NCBI GenBank assembly: GCA_000827325.1
Contig: KN832873.1
Span: forward strand, 251,037 to 315,036
Origin: Oidiodendron maius Zn
Lineage: Eukaryota > Ascomycota > Leotiomycetes > Myxotrichaceae
Length of the DNA: 64,000 nt
Reading direction: 5' to 3'
The position numbers were made by a program, and so were the translations under genes. Within the stretch, counting starts at the first letter, position 1. Each line of letters starts with the position of its first letter. This document shows, piece after piece, positions 35,245 through 47,100 of this stretch. Under the pieces are notes generated by a model. That model did no database searches, had not been told where the DNA came from, and saw only the letters and a program-made list of their open reading frames with translations.

Positions 35245-35860
35245 GCGGCATGAAGGTGTACCATTATACCATGTCGACATTTGTTCATCCATAACACCAA
35301 GTACTTGTCTTCTGTGGAATGCGTTAATAATTTTATGCCCCGTTACAGGTGACAGTACATATATTTGAAGAATAACATTGTGTTAGGTAGAAATGACTGG
35401 ACTTTAGGAGATAACGATGCAAATAGGAGGTTGCACGATACTTTACCCTACTGTCAAACTGAAGTCAAGAAGAGGTATTTTGAAGAAGGGATTAAGATAT
35501 GACAGCGTGGCGGGTCCGAGGCAAATCCAAGAACAATCGCATGCAAATGTAATCACGGCACCAAAACGCCAACCTTAGCCCCAGATCTGAAGAAGATAAG
35601 AACCCAGCCCAACTTATATCCAATACCTAACACAGTTCCCAAATACACACATAGAGACCGTCAACGCCCCTCCTTCACCCGAAGCTTTATCAAATCGATT
35701 AGCGATGCTAAAACAACAAGAGCGAAGGTTTATATCGGTTTGCCAACTCCTTATCCTTCCGTCCACTCCCATCAGCAATTATGAAAAGAGGCAGCGTATT
35801 TTTTCATTGGAGGGCTGCCATTTGTTAGTCCAGGATCTCCGCATGTCCCATTGATATCGA
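35245..35860. other. Intergenic, no supported gene
   Basis: Composition returns to normal after about 35400. No ORF or motif is recognised. It forms the 3' flank of the small minus-strand gene. Confidence 0.35.
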
Positions 35861-35867
35861 CTTGCAC

Positions 35868-36267
35868 CTACGTTTCTAAGCCATAACCTGATTTACCCAT
35901 TAGGGGCCAGGAATTGATCTTGGTATTTGAGGGAACCCTACCCTTGACCCATATCTCCTGCGTATTTCCCATGTATCGTTGAAACCATTCTGATATTCCT
36001 AGCTGGCCAATGTCCACTCGAGCAAGAAGTGTTCTTGTTTTCGCAGGACCATCCCCGACATCTAAATAGATTTCGACATGTTTACTCCGTCCTTTGACCT
36101 GAACCCGTTCGTAGTCTGAAATGCGATTAGTACAGGATTTTCAACCAAGAACTTTCTTTCAACTCACAGCATTCATCTTCCGCTGAAATGTCTTCTTTGG
36201 AAAGCACTTCTCGAAATGGATCGTACACAACGTGCCCTCCTTTTCTCTTTTGTCTTCCCAGAGCCAT
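35868..36267 (-). CDS. Small two-exon hypothetical protein
   Basis: Two short exons, 36267-36168 and 36115-35868, join in phase over a 52-nt intron with a GTGAGT donor, a TACTAAT branch site and a TTTCAG acceptor. They give 348 nt, 115 aa, from an ATG at 36267 to a TAG at 35868-35870. The textbook intron and a fully open frame make this a real gene in my view. The protein starts with a basic block (GRQKRKGG), has an acidic patch (KEDISAEDEC) and a predicted mixed strand/helix end (IGQLGISEWFQRYM). No family is recognised. It has no signal peptide or TM segment. Confidence 0.6.
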
Positions 36268-36274
36268 ATCAATA

Positions 36275-37630
36275 ATATGTACTGCTCTTACGCCCGCGAG
36301 ATAGAGTAGTCAATGGTTGATGAGTTGCGACCAGACTCGCAGAAAGAGTCGGAGGATGCTGTGAGATAAAGTGAGTGTGTGCCACGCATGGTACGAGAAC
36401 AAAAGAGAACAATACCAAAGATAGAAACTATGCTACGCATCGATGAATCAATTGATGTCAGAAAGGAGTCATCCCAGTAGAATTGAAAGTGGACACGACA
36501 GAATGGGGGGCCACTTTATTGACAGATTCCTGAGAAAGCCTACCGTGACCAAAATAGCGGTGGCGGTCACAGCCATGCGACACATCGCGCAGGCATCCTT
36601 GACAATCACTGGATCCACCACACCATCAAGAAATGTGGCACTTGACACAGAGAGCTGATTCCTGCCAGATGGGTCAGGCGCACCGATCCCTCAGGGCGAG
36701 CCACAAAGCGTAGTCATTGGTTAGGCTGCCCAAAATTCTGCCTCGCGACAGACCACCTAAGCCGCCACCCTGGCTCGTAATCTCTTCCAACCAGTTATAC
36801 TATCTTTCCAACACCTTCCGTCGCAAAGATAGTCTTTCATTTCCTAGCGTCCAGCCTAGGGAGTCGCCTGAAATGTCCTGTTCCGTCATATCCCTTTCCT
36901 CGAGGCGCTCAGCCTCAAGGCCAACTAAGACTTCGTAACCATTCATGGCATTCGCGTCTTGTCTTTCTACATCACTCAACTCATATTCTTGCCCGAATGA
37001 CCCCTCTGCGCTAAGGAGGGTATCAGGCAAGGCCCGGAAAGAAGTCTCCCTGGGTCCCACGACGGGCCGCCCCCACAACTACACTTATCGATGCCCACTC
37101 TTTCGCATCACATTGTTGACATGCCTTGCGCCCGGGTGCTTTGTTGATACTAACATACTTTTCGCAATAGTCTCGCGAATAAAGATCTTTCCTAGTATCA
37201 TGGCCCAAGATATCCTGAATCTGAAATATTTCTCGGGGAGGTGTCGGATGAACAATAAATATTTAGTAGGCCGTATTACTTCCTCCGTACTTTAAAGAGA
37301 TTTGCTTTTTAGTTTGTGCAACAGGGGGCGGGGGGCGGTTATTGAGGTCTCTTCTTCAGCTCTGCGGCTTGTCAATAAATGTGCAAGCCACTTCTTCAAG
37401 AGGGTGTGTGCAAAGCCTCCCAAAATACCGTGCAGCGACAGCGGAGCCTGACGACAATGAGGCTCAGCCTACAAATTCACGAGCCTTGGGTCGTGGAGTT
37501 AGCCCAGCCTTGTCTTTTATTAAGTTCCAGGGTTCAGTATTTATCATATTGAGAGGCTCTCCTTTAATTACCTGTCGTCCCACCTTGCATGGTTCACTTG
37601 ATCGCCGAGTAATATTAACCCCATATTTAC
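36275..37630. other. Intergenic; possible minus-strand remnant 36800-37078
   Basis: A minus-strand frame at 37078-36800 has an acidic, protein-like reading (QEYELSDVERQDAN, LEAERLEERDM) but begins without an ATG and lacks partners. Plus-strand ORFs here carry no motif. The part nearest 37630 should hold the promoter and leader of the patatin gene. Confidence 0.3.
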
Positions 37631-37632
37631 TA

Positions 37633-39768
37633 ATGGCGAGCCCAAGTGGACGAAGTGGACAAATTGAGATGTTGCAGGCAGAGGCTAGCCAACCTACAAG
37701 CCGCCCCTCGACCCCGAAAAGCGCTGTACTAGAGGCTGCATCTTCCAAGCGGAATTCGAATATCGAGAAATTCGAGCGTATTAAGCAAGAAGTCCAAGCC
37801 ACACTTTCGGCTCCAAGTGACTCTAGAGGAGGACATCCTCAAAGACCAAAGTCAATAAATGGACAGCATCTGCGATTGTTCGGCAATGATACATCGGGGT
37901 GGAACCAAAGCCCCACTCAAGGTGTATTTCCACCACGGAAGTCTAAGCTGCTTGAGTACAACAGGATCTGGAGGAGAAATCACACCTTGAGTCTTGGTGC
38001 GACCCTTCATAATATACAGTTCTTCCTAAGCTAACCTAGTTATAGATGGAGGAGGTGTCCGCGGATACTCACAGCTGATTATTCTTAAGGCTTTGATGGA
38101 CGAAGTGGCACGAATAGAACGAAGCAGACTTGATGAAGATGGCAACCCAGTCGAATCAAGTTTCCACCCATGCCTTCCAGTGGATGATAAGTCCATCGTG
38201 CGGCGCAAAGAAAAATATAGAAGACGGAGAAGGACGAAGAAGGAAGCTTCCACAAATGGTCAAACAAATGGCAATGCGGAGAAGAGGAATGGAAAAGGTA
38301 AAGAAGTAGAAAGGCATCCCGACTCGCCTTTATCTAGAGAATCTCAAGAAGAAGAGTTGGGTAAATTTTACCCATATCACTACTTCGACTATATTGCAGG
38401 AACTAGCACCGGAGGGTACGTGACCTGGTTTCGTGTCCTAACAAGAATTTACTCATCACTCACTATCTTGCAGATTGAATGCAATTATGCTTGGGCGGCT
38501 TCGGATGAGCGTGGACGAATGCATTAGTGGCTATGCCGAAATGGCGAGCCAAGTTTTCGGCAGACCTCGATTTGCTTCCTATAGATGTTCCCCACTATTT
38601 TGGTTCTGCGCAAAGTATAGCAGCAACCGGCTCAGAGAAGTGGTAAAGGATGTTGTCGATGAGCACCTGTGCGAGGGTGAAGGTTACATGTTGGCAATGA
38701 ATAAAGAGATGTGCCGGACGTAAGTCTGCCTACTGTGCACAGTTGAGTTAATCCTAACGAAACTACAGGGTCGTGCTCGCAATGAAGAAGAACCTCAACA
38801 ACCACGAGATGGCACATCTTTTCCGAACATATGACCACCACCGGCGGAGGTTACCAATCAATATCCGATTGGACGGACCGGATGCTAGACCAAATCCCCG
38901 GAATCCTGTGGAGAAAACTGGTCCAGCAGATTCGAGTCTTATCTGGGAAGTGGCGCGTGCAACTTCCGCTGCTCCTACTTACTTCAACACCATTAAAATC
39001 GGAGAAAATGAATACGGCGACGCCGGATTTGGAGTGAACAATCCAAGCACCAGATTGTTTTGGGAAGTCTGCCAAATGAACAACGAAAATGTTTCTGCCA
39101 ACGAGTTGTCAATAAGTATCGGGACAGGAATCTCGAGATTCACTCGATTTCAGACAGGGCTATTTGCCAGACCCATTGGCTGGATCAATGCCGCTAAGAA
39201 AGTCTCCACAGATTGCGAAGAGGCACATTTGGAAATGGAGCGATTTAGCAAGTCGCTTGCCAATCACAAATACGTGCGCTTCAATGTACCGGAAAAGGCA
39301 ACAGAAGACGTAGAGCCTTCCAAATGGCAACACTTTAAGAAACGAGCACGGAAGTGGTTTGGCCACGGCGGAGAGCCATTAGATCGAGGTCTTGGGAAGA
39401 TCAAGCTGGACGAGTGGAAGTCGCGGGGTTGGTGGCGGAAAGAAAGCACCCAGGAAGAAATCGAGCGTGTTACGAAGGAGTACCTGAAGGATCCGGAAGT
39501 AGTCAAACAATTGGAAGAGGTTGCAGGGATGATGGTGTCTCATAGAAGGGCGAGGGCGAGAACGGATAGATGGGAAACGTATGCGTTGGGGATCCGATAC
39601 GAATGTCCAGTAACGTTTGAGCGGTGCCCAGATGATACTTGGACTGATGAGGGAGGTTTGAGGAGACATTTGGAGGAGGACCATGAGTATCGGGAGCGGG
39701 AGAATAATTTAGGGATATCTTTGGAGCAGGCTGTGAGGTGTGGGAAGTATTATGAGGATCACAACTAG
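37633..39768 (+). CDS. Patatin-like phospholipase
   Basis: Four exons close in phase: 37633-37996, 38046-38415, 38474-38719 and 38769-39768 (1980 nt, 659 aa). Residues 1-115 are a polar tail. The patatin domain starts at about 120 with LSLDGGGVRGYSQL (oxyanion loop). The nucleophile elbow GTSTGG is split by the second intron, and the catalytic Asp is in YGDAGFGVNNP. An insert of charged residues (RRKEKYRRRRRTKKE) separates the first two motifs. All catalytic residues are present, so it should hydrolyse lipid acyl esters. Near the C-terminus, YECPVTFERC..GGLRRHLEEDH is a C2H2-like metal site not usual for patatins. Patatin domains are also effectors in fungal NLR proteins; this one is free-standing. 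Confidence 0.9.
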
Positions 39769-39774
39769 GTACTT

Positions 39775-41240
39775 TTTTCTTTTTTTGCATACTCTCTTCG
39801 ATTTCTATTTCTTTCTTATCAAACCTGGATAGTGTCCTTGCATAGGTTTCTAAGACTAATGTTCGGATGGGAAAAATATTTGAGCTGGATATAAGTGGTA
39901 TGTGAAATATTGTAATTAGCGAGGAGTTCGCGGAGTTAAGCACAGTATGCTTTTAAGATACCCATGTTGTACAACAGAAATGTATATAAAAGTAATAGCT
40001 ATTGTACTGGAAAGTATGATAAGGTGGTTCAACTAGGCCTAGATATTAGTACATTAGATAGTCCGTAGTAGCACTGCAGACCAGAGCATGTCGGTGCTTA
40101 ATCTACTGCCGCCATTATATCTAGTGATCGAGTTTATCCCCACGCCGGAGGGGTCAAATAAGGCCATGAATAACACAATCTAACCGATCGTAGTTCGTGT
40201 CTGGATGCAGTCTAACTGCTCGCTGTTGAAAGTAAACTAGCGCATACCGGGCGTGCGTCCGATAATGATAAAAAGCTCCTTGCCCACGCTAGCTTGGCAA
40301 GACAACCTCTTGAAATCTCTTTGAAATTAGGAAGAAATTTTGATAGCCTGTTTTGATGGCTATTGAACAGCATGAATTTGACTTTTGAAATAATATGAAG
40401 AGCGTTCTCTAAAGGAATCAGACAGAACAGGCTTCTCAGCTAGAGCTCACTCTTATTTCATTGGCAGTTTAATCTCCAGAATGCCTTGATAACAGACCAT
40501 CCTGGCAGCCTGGCCGACAGTGCAGAGCATGGAGATACAGTACCTCGGAAAACTACCCTTACCTATATCCCTTACGTGAGTAGACATATACTATGAAATT
40601 AGTGTGTATGCACTAATTACAAAAGTTTCGTGAAAATCCGGCATGCGCATCTAATACTATCCCCTCTGAATAATTTTACGTCAGGCAGATCAATTTTTGG
40701 TAGTAGTAGGGGCTGTTCATCCTGAGGTAATGATACCTGGGAAATCTAATGCGAGGTGGTTATCTAAGGTACAGTAAGGGGTATCTTGCTAGGCGCCAAA
40801 CCTTAACTTTAATCAAACTCAAAACTGTCCCGCTGGCCCGCTCGGCCCTTTATCTCTCTTATCACTGGTCGAACACTCTAACATGCACTGCCATAAGTCG
40901 AGCATCACGAGCCAGCGCCATGGCAAGCAACACTCGCTTCTGGGATATCACTGGTTAGCCCCTTAAATGACAGCTTCCCGCTAGCGCTCTTTGGGACAGG
41001 GCTATCGGCTTATCTGGGCAGGTGCCATAAGAGACTTGTTACATCGCCTTTCCCATCGTTATGAGCTTCTTTGTTAGCCCTAGCTGTAGGAAGGATGAAT
41101 ACCACCGTTCCTTTGGCAAGGACAGTATTCTTCGGCCTCTTAATCGTGGGCGCCAAGATTATAATATGGAATGGAGCTCCCGCTCTCAGTGATCGACAAT
41201 CCAACTGCCCTCGTTCATCTTGGTCTTTCACAGTTTAATA
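39775..41240. other. Intergenic, no supported gene
   Basis: A stretch of 1.4 kb with only short ORFs and no motifs. The last 300 bp should contain the promoter of the aspartic protease gene. Confidence 0.4.
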
Positions 41241-41243
41241 AAT

Positions 41244-43374
41244 ATGCTGTCGTCAATCTTTAAAATCATTACATTAGGAGTGGCTGTCACTCAGGCGGCT
41301 CCCGCGGCAGTTTCTGGCTCCGCCCCGGATGGTAACTCCCGCTTCAGCGCCCAGGCCGTCCACAATCCGAACTATGTGCGTAATGGTACCGCGGCCATGC
41401 TCAAGGCATACGCCAAATATAACCTTAAGCCCACCCGGGAGATGCCCAAAGCTTTTACTGAGTCGCTGTCAAAGCGTCAGGATGGCTCCGTGACAGCCGT
41501 CCCAAGTGATGGAGTCGAATACCTGGTCCCAGTCACCATTGGCGGAGAGCCTTTGAACCTTGACTTTGATACAGGAAGTTCTGATCTGTAAGAAATGGTC
41601 ATACGAAATGTGATGTATCCTAGTGGAGGCACTGACATAAATTATTCTAGTTGGGTGTTCTCATCGCTGCTTCCTTCCAGCGATCTCACAGGCCATGAAT
41701 ACTACACATCATCTGCGAGCAAGACCTACAAAGCACTTTCCGGCTACACTTGGTCCATCTCTTACGGTGATGGCTCATCTGCCAGTGGTGTTGTGGGAAC
41801 TGATACGGTGACCGTTGGTGGCACCACTGTCACAACTCAAGCCATTGAGCTTGCTAATCAAATCTCCTCTGAGTTTCAGCAGGATGCAGCAGATGGCCTG
41901 CTAGGCCTAGCTTTTAGCAGCATCAACACTGGTGGGTGTATTCAAATGTCCTGATACCCCTATGCTGTTTCTAATACGTCGTAGTCACTCCTGTCCAGCA
42001 ACAAACTTTCTTCGACAACGCTCAATCTGGCCTTGAGTCCCCCCTCTTTGCCGCCTACCTTCCATTTAATGCCGATGGGGCATACGACTTTGGATTCACT
42101 GACTCATCTAAATACACGGGCAGCATTGAATATGCTTCCGTTGACGACTCCAACGGCTTTTGGGAGTATTCTTCACCATCGTACAAGGTTGGTTCTACCA
42201 CGTACTCCCAATCTGGATTCACTGCTATCTCGGATACCGGGACCACCTTGATTCTTATGGGTGATACCGCCGTCACTAATTACGTAAGTAATTTTACTTC
42301 ATGTGTAAAGATTTAGTTATATCTTATGCTAAGGCTGAAGAATAGTATGCGAAAGTAAGCGGTGCTTCCTATGATAGTTCTCAAGGCGGATACACATTCC
42401 CTTGCTCTGCGACATTGCCAACTCTTTCGTTCTTGATCGGCACAACTTACTATGCGACTATACCAGCTTCTTTAATGAACTTCGGTGTTGCTACTGGAAG
42501 CACTTGCTTTGGTTCGCTTCAATCGGTTGGCAGCGGTTCCCAGAACATCTATGGCGATGTATTTTTTGTATGTTTTCCCCAGAAGGAATTTTTAAAGGTC
42601 TATCCTCCCTAATTAATCTCTCCAAGAATGCCTACTACGGTGTTTTTGATGCAAGCGGGCCTCAGTTCGGATTCGCTCCGGCAGTACCGGCTGGCTCTTC
42701 GGCACCGACCACGTCAAGTTCGACCGCGACTCCAAGTTCAACATCTACCACCAGTCTAACCACTTCCACTAGTCTAACCACTACTACCAGTCCGATCACT
42801 ACCGCTAGTCCGACCACAACCGCCAGTACCACGACTACCGCCAGTCCAACCACTACTACCAGTACCCCAACGCCTACAACCACTACTGGCGCCCTTAGTG
42901 GCAAAGGATACTTCATGGCAATTTCTGACGGAAGCCAGCAGGGATGCCTTATATCCAAGATGACGTGGTATGATAGCGGCAGCGGCACCGCCAGCTGTGC
43001 AACTTATACCGCTACTCCGAATGGTTAGTTGCTCCCCATATACTGAATTTAAATCACTATGCTAAAACACTATTTTAATTTCGATAGCATCTGGTTTCAC
43101 ACTACAGTCAAGCAAGGGTAGCTGCGGTGTGTACCGTTCAGAGTTCACGTGCGGAGACGGCGTCTCTAGTACCTTCACAGTGGGGCTTTCACTTTCTATA
43201 TCTATAGTACAAGAGTATATAACTGACGATTTTCAAAAGGAAACCAACGGATACTTGGCCTATAAGGGGACCACTACGTTTTATGCATCTGGGTTTCCAG
43301 GATTTGAAGAACAAGAGGCTGTATATACAACACCTGACAATGTAGAGGTTAGCTTTTTGTGGCAGGCACAGTAG
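41244..43374 (+). CDS. Secreted aspartic protease (A1) with RNase-T2-type C-terminal domain
   Basis: Six exons close in phase: 41244-41587, 41651-41931, 41985-42283, 42346-42567, 42627-43023 and 43088-43374 (1830 nt, 609 aa). A signal peptide (LGVAVTQA) and a propeptide ending KRQ come first, a likely Kex2-type site. The pepsin fold has both catalytic motifs, [10 protein letters not shown] (split by intron 1) and SDTGTT, plus YGDGSSASG of the flap. It looks like penicillopepsin/aspergillopepsin. After the domain ([13 protein letters not shown]) comes a linker of about 70 residues, nearly all Thr, Ser, Pro and Ala. The last 115 residues ([43 protein letters not shown]) match the C-terminal domain of fungal RNase T2. 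It is extracellular and O-glycosylated. The fused tail may bind the wall or a polymer (inference). Confidence 0.85.
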
Positions 43375-43379
43375 AGGTA

Positions 43380-43800
43380 ATATAAAATTATTTGAGAATA
43401 TAAGTCTCTATTAACCACTCTCGTACTTGAAGTCAAACTTTTCTTTTTGGTGGCTTTATGGACATATGATTCCGTCAGGCCCTATATATGGTCAAGCGGG
43501 TGGTTACTCGGGAGCCCGGGAACAAATCCAGAGGGGTCGTAGCAGCTGAGCTAGCATATGGCTAGCTTAGTGCAAGCTCAGGTTCGTCACAGACTGCCCC
43601 TTTAAAGTTGTTCGTTGGCTATATAATCTTCTGCAAGTGCATGCTGAGAGGCTAGTCGATCAGGTTGCACTTTATCAAGTATCTTCTCTGCTACTATAGC
43701 AACGTATTCAAGCAGCTTGACCGCCTTTCCAGTCTACCTGTCAGCTAAATATACTCTAGAGTGCTCACGCTGAGAGGCTACTCAATCAGGGTGCTTTTCC
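43380..43800. repeat. Intergenic with an imperfect direct repeat
   Basis: About 38 bp are repeated at 43637-43674 and 43761-43798, both containing GCTGAGAGGCTA and ATCAGG. The spacing is 124 bp. No gene is supported in this stretch. Confidence 0.45.
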
Positions 43801-43806
43801 AAAAAA

Positions 43807-44033
43807 TTACTCTTCTTCCATCCATAAATATTCTTCAAAACAACGTACAGCTTCCTTAATTCGTCCATCTGCATTATATAAGCACTGTCCGGACCAGTAA
43901 ACTGGCTTGTATCTCTCTTCAATATCCCTCACCGCCTGGTAATGGGCCGCGTCGCATCGGGTACAAGGCATGTCATCCCTGCAGCCTCGTCTATCTTCTG
44001 GCAATATTGCGGCCAAGGTGTCACGCCACGGCT
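43807..44033 (-). pseudogene. Orphan C-terminal exon, TPR-like ending
   Basis: A minus-strand frame of about 75 codons runs from a CAG acceptor-like site near 44034 to the stop at 43807. It contains CTRCDAAHYQAV, an IEERYKPVYW stretch and EAVRCFEEYLWMEEE. The end resembles a single tetratricopeptide-like helix pair. No start codon or upstream exon is visible before the next gene begins on the other strand at 44126, so it is probably the stump of a deleted gene. Confidence 0.35.
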
Positions 44034-44125
44034 GTCACAGCCTGATCGCAAAATAGTAGAAGCAGTCTTTTGCAACTCTACTCAATCAATGGTCTCTCCT
44101 AGGCTGAGCCTCTTCGTGCGACGAA

Positions 44126-47100
44126 ATGGGGCTATTTTCAAAGTTCACTCGGAAAGATCAATCTTTCCCGAGTCGTCATGGCAAAACGAGCGTCAGCAAA
44201 CAAAAGGAAAGGAAGACTTCCGGCCCAACCAATGGTGAAGGATCATCTTCTTCCTCGGAACCTCTCCATCGGCCCCCTTCCATACTGTACATGGAGGAAG
44301 AGCAATCGATACCTGAAGGTCCCGGAAGCAAGCGCATACCCAGTGAAAGAAGAATGAGTGAAAGGCGGCAGAATATGACAGCCAATGTAGATGCTGAAGC
44401 AACGGACAGCCGTTCACGGGGCCAGTTTTTACTTCCAGCCCTACCTCTGGGTCGTTCAATGCTTGACTGCGTGAAGTGGGAGGAAAAACAAACCAATACA
44501 GTTGGAGAAGCCTCGAGACAACACAGCACTCTCATTGCGGTCACAGCTGCGTCTGAGATGGTCTGTCACTCTAACAACTCGTTTAATGTTCATACAGCAG
44601 ATGCCGCTACGAATGCCGGACGAGATGCAAAACCGCTCTCGTCACCAGGGACACCACAATTTGGAGATGACCTCGTACATGGTAGGGGTACAATTCCTTT
44701 GGAGGACATGGCTTCAAGTAATCCAACCCGGCAGGGCCTTTCGAGCAGCAAACATACGAGCGGTAAATATACCCCTCAGATCATAGGTGCAGGAGGCCTA
44801 AAGTTCATGTCAAAACCACCCAAATCATCGCCAAGCCAAATTGAGAAATATCGCAAAAGATCGAAACTTGAGACTACTGAGAGAAGGGACCCAACATCAT
44901 CAGAAGCAGAATATCTAATGAAATCTGTTCTCCAGACAGACAGAATAATGGTACCCACAACATCCGGCATTCCAAAAACAAAAGCGGAGGCCCAAAGCCA
45001 TATAGAAATGATCAGAAATGGCAAGCGCGATAACAATGGAAGAAATGCAAAGGATCTAGAGGCTGTTCTTGAGTTGTAAGCCATAAACTGTTGCCCTTCC
45101 ATCAGAACTTCAACTAACAAAATAGGATATCCAACGACATGTATCAAAAACCGATGCACTTCCTCTTGGAACTGCTCCAAAACGCCGATGACAACTTGTA
45201 TGAGGCATCCACCACGCCTACAGTGAGGATCACTTACCGGAATGGCACCTTCCGGATTGATACTAATGAAATCGGCTTTTGCAAGGCAGATGTTGAGGCA
45301 ATTTGTAGTCTTGGTCACAGTTCAAAGCCAGGATCACAGTCTGAAGCAAGACGAATTGGTGAGAAAGGTATTGGCTTTAAGTCCGTCTTCAGAGTTGCCG
45401 ACTTGGTGTTCATTACTTCCGGCCACTACTCATTCATGTTCAGTGACAGAGAACCTCTCGGAAAGCTGACTCCAGTGTGGGCCAGATTTCCCGAGGAAAG
45501 ATTAGATGGGATCACCTCAATTCTCCTCCAGCTCCGTCCAACATTGGATCTCAATATCTTGGCTCAAGAGCTGAAGAGTTTAGATGGAAGGCTCTTGATG
45601 TTCCTTCAGAACTTGAAAGAAGTACTTGTCGAAGTGTTTACAAACTCCCAGAGATCACAGATCACAATAAAACGACAAGATGCAGTGAGTGAATACAGCG
45701 GGCTCCCGTGTCGCATGCTAGCACCAGATATCTTCTCTCCCTATATTTTGTTTCAGTTCCCGGTCTCCAATCTTCCGTCAGATGATAAACGCAAAGGTCG
45801 AAGGTCAGAAATCGTATTAGCATTTCCATCAACATCACCTCCTACTACTTCCGGTTTAGTACAATTACGCAAATTGCCTTTCCTTGAGACTCATAAGGTT
45901 TACGCTTTTCTCCCAATTCGTGACTACGGTTTTAAGGTTTGTCCTTTCTAACTATGTATCAAGAAATGTGATAGTCACTAAGCTTTCTGCAGTTCGTCTT
46001 ACAAGCTGACTTTGTCCTCGTCGCCAACCGTGAGGAAATCGAATCTGACTCGGCGTGGAATAAAGGTCTGCTTAAGTGTATACCTCACGCATTACTTGCG
46101 GCTATCAATGAATTCAATAGAGGGGATTTTCGTTTCTCCTGGATTCGCTTCTTGCCCTTGAGACACGACAGAGAGGACTTTTTCCAGCATCTATGGCCGA
46201 CAGTGCAACATCTACTATCTACGACGCCTATCCTAGAGTCTATGAGTGGAGACAAAATGATCCCATCGGCGCTAACAATCACACCGGATGATTTCGCTTC
46301 TGAGAGCCGGGATCCCCTTATTCCCTCAGACTTCTCAATGTTTACTTACGTGTCGCAAAAATACCCCGCTGAGGATCGTGAAGCACTCGAGTCTCTTGGA
46401 GTGAGAAACCTTACGGCTGAGGATTTCTTAAATGACCTCTCCAATTTTATCAACCAATCACCCATTAAGTTTCAGTCCATGCCTGACAGATGGCATTCCC
46501 GGCTATCGCAAATTCTGGACTCTCTCACCGCGAAATACTGGAAGTTTATATCCTCGCTTTCCATTATTCCTCTGCGACATGGAAAATGGATGGCCCAAAA
46601 CTCAGGACCTCTGCTCTTCCCTTTCGCATCCGGGGGTTTGGTTGTTCCTAACGGTATTTCTGCTTCTGTTATCCACCTCGATGCTGCGAACGATCCCTCC
46701 CGCCGGACTCTTCTCCGCAAGCTTCAAGCCCAGGATGCAACTGAGACGGAAGTATGTAGGATTATCATACAGACCCATGCGGCCACAAAATTTGATCCCC
46801 AGAATGTACCAATAGCCGATATGGTATCTCACGCAACATTCCTTCATCGAGCAAAGTGGGTGCGCCACTCCCCGGAGGAGTATCTATGGGTCGTAGCAGA
46901 AGATCGCAAGCGTTATCGCAGCCATCGGGTTTACATAGAGTCCAGCGACCCGCATTCTGCTAGTAAAATTTTCAAGAACAACAAGGAGTACTTTCATTTC
47001 CTACATCTCGCTTACTCGAAGCATTTTTCTGGTCAAGAGCACCGGAAGTGGCTACAAGAAAATCTAAGTTTAGAAGTACTTCCCCGCTTGGCTCGCTTGC

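Noticed and set aside
36800-37078. Acidic minus-strand ORF of 92 codons
   Set aside because: Protein-like composition but no ATG and no upstream exon; kept only as a note in the intergenic entry.
39503-39943. Minus-strand 146-codon ORF
   Set aside because: Antisense to the end of the patatin gene, which has clear catalytic motifs.
42662-42988. Minus-strand Val-rich ORF
   Set aside because: Shadow of the Thr/Ser-rich linker of the aspartic protease on the other strand.
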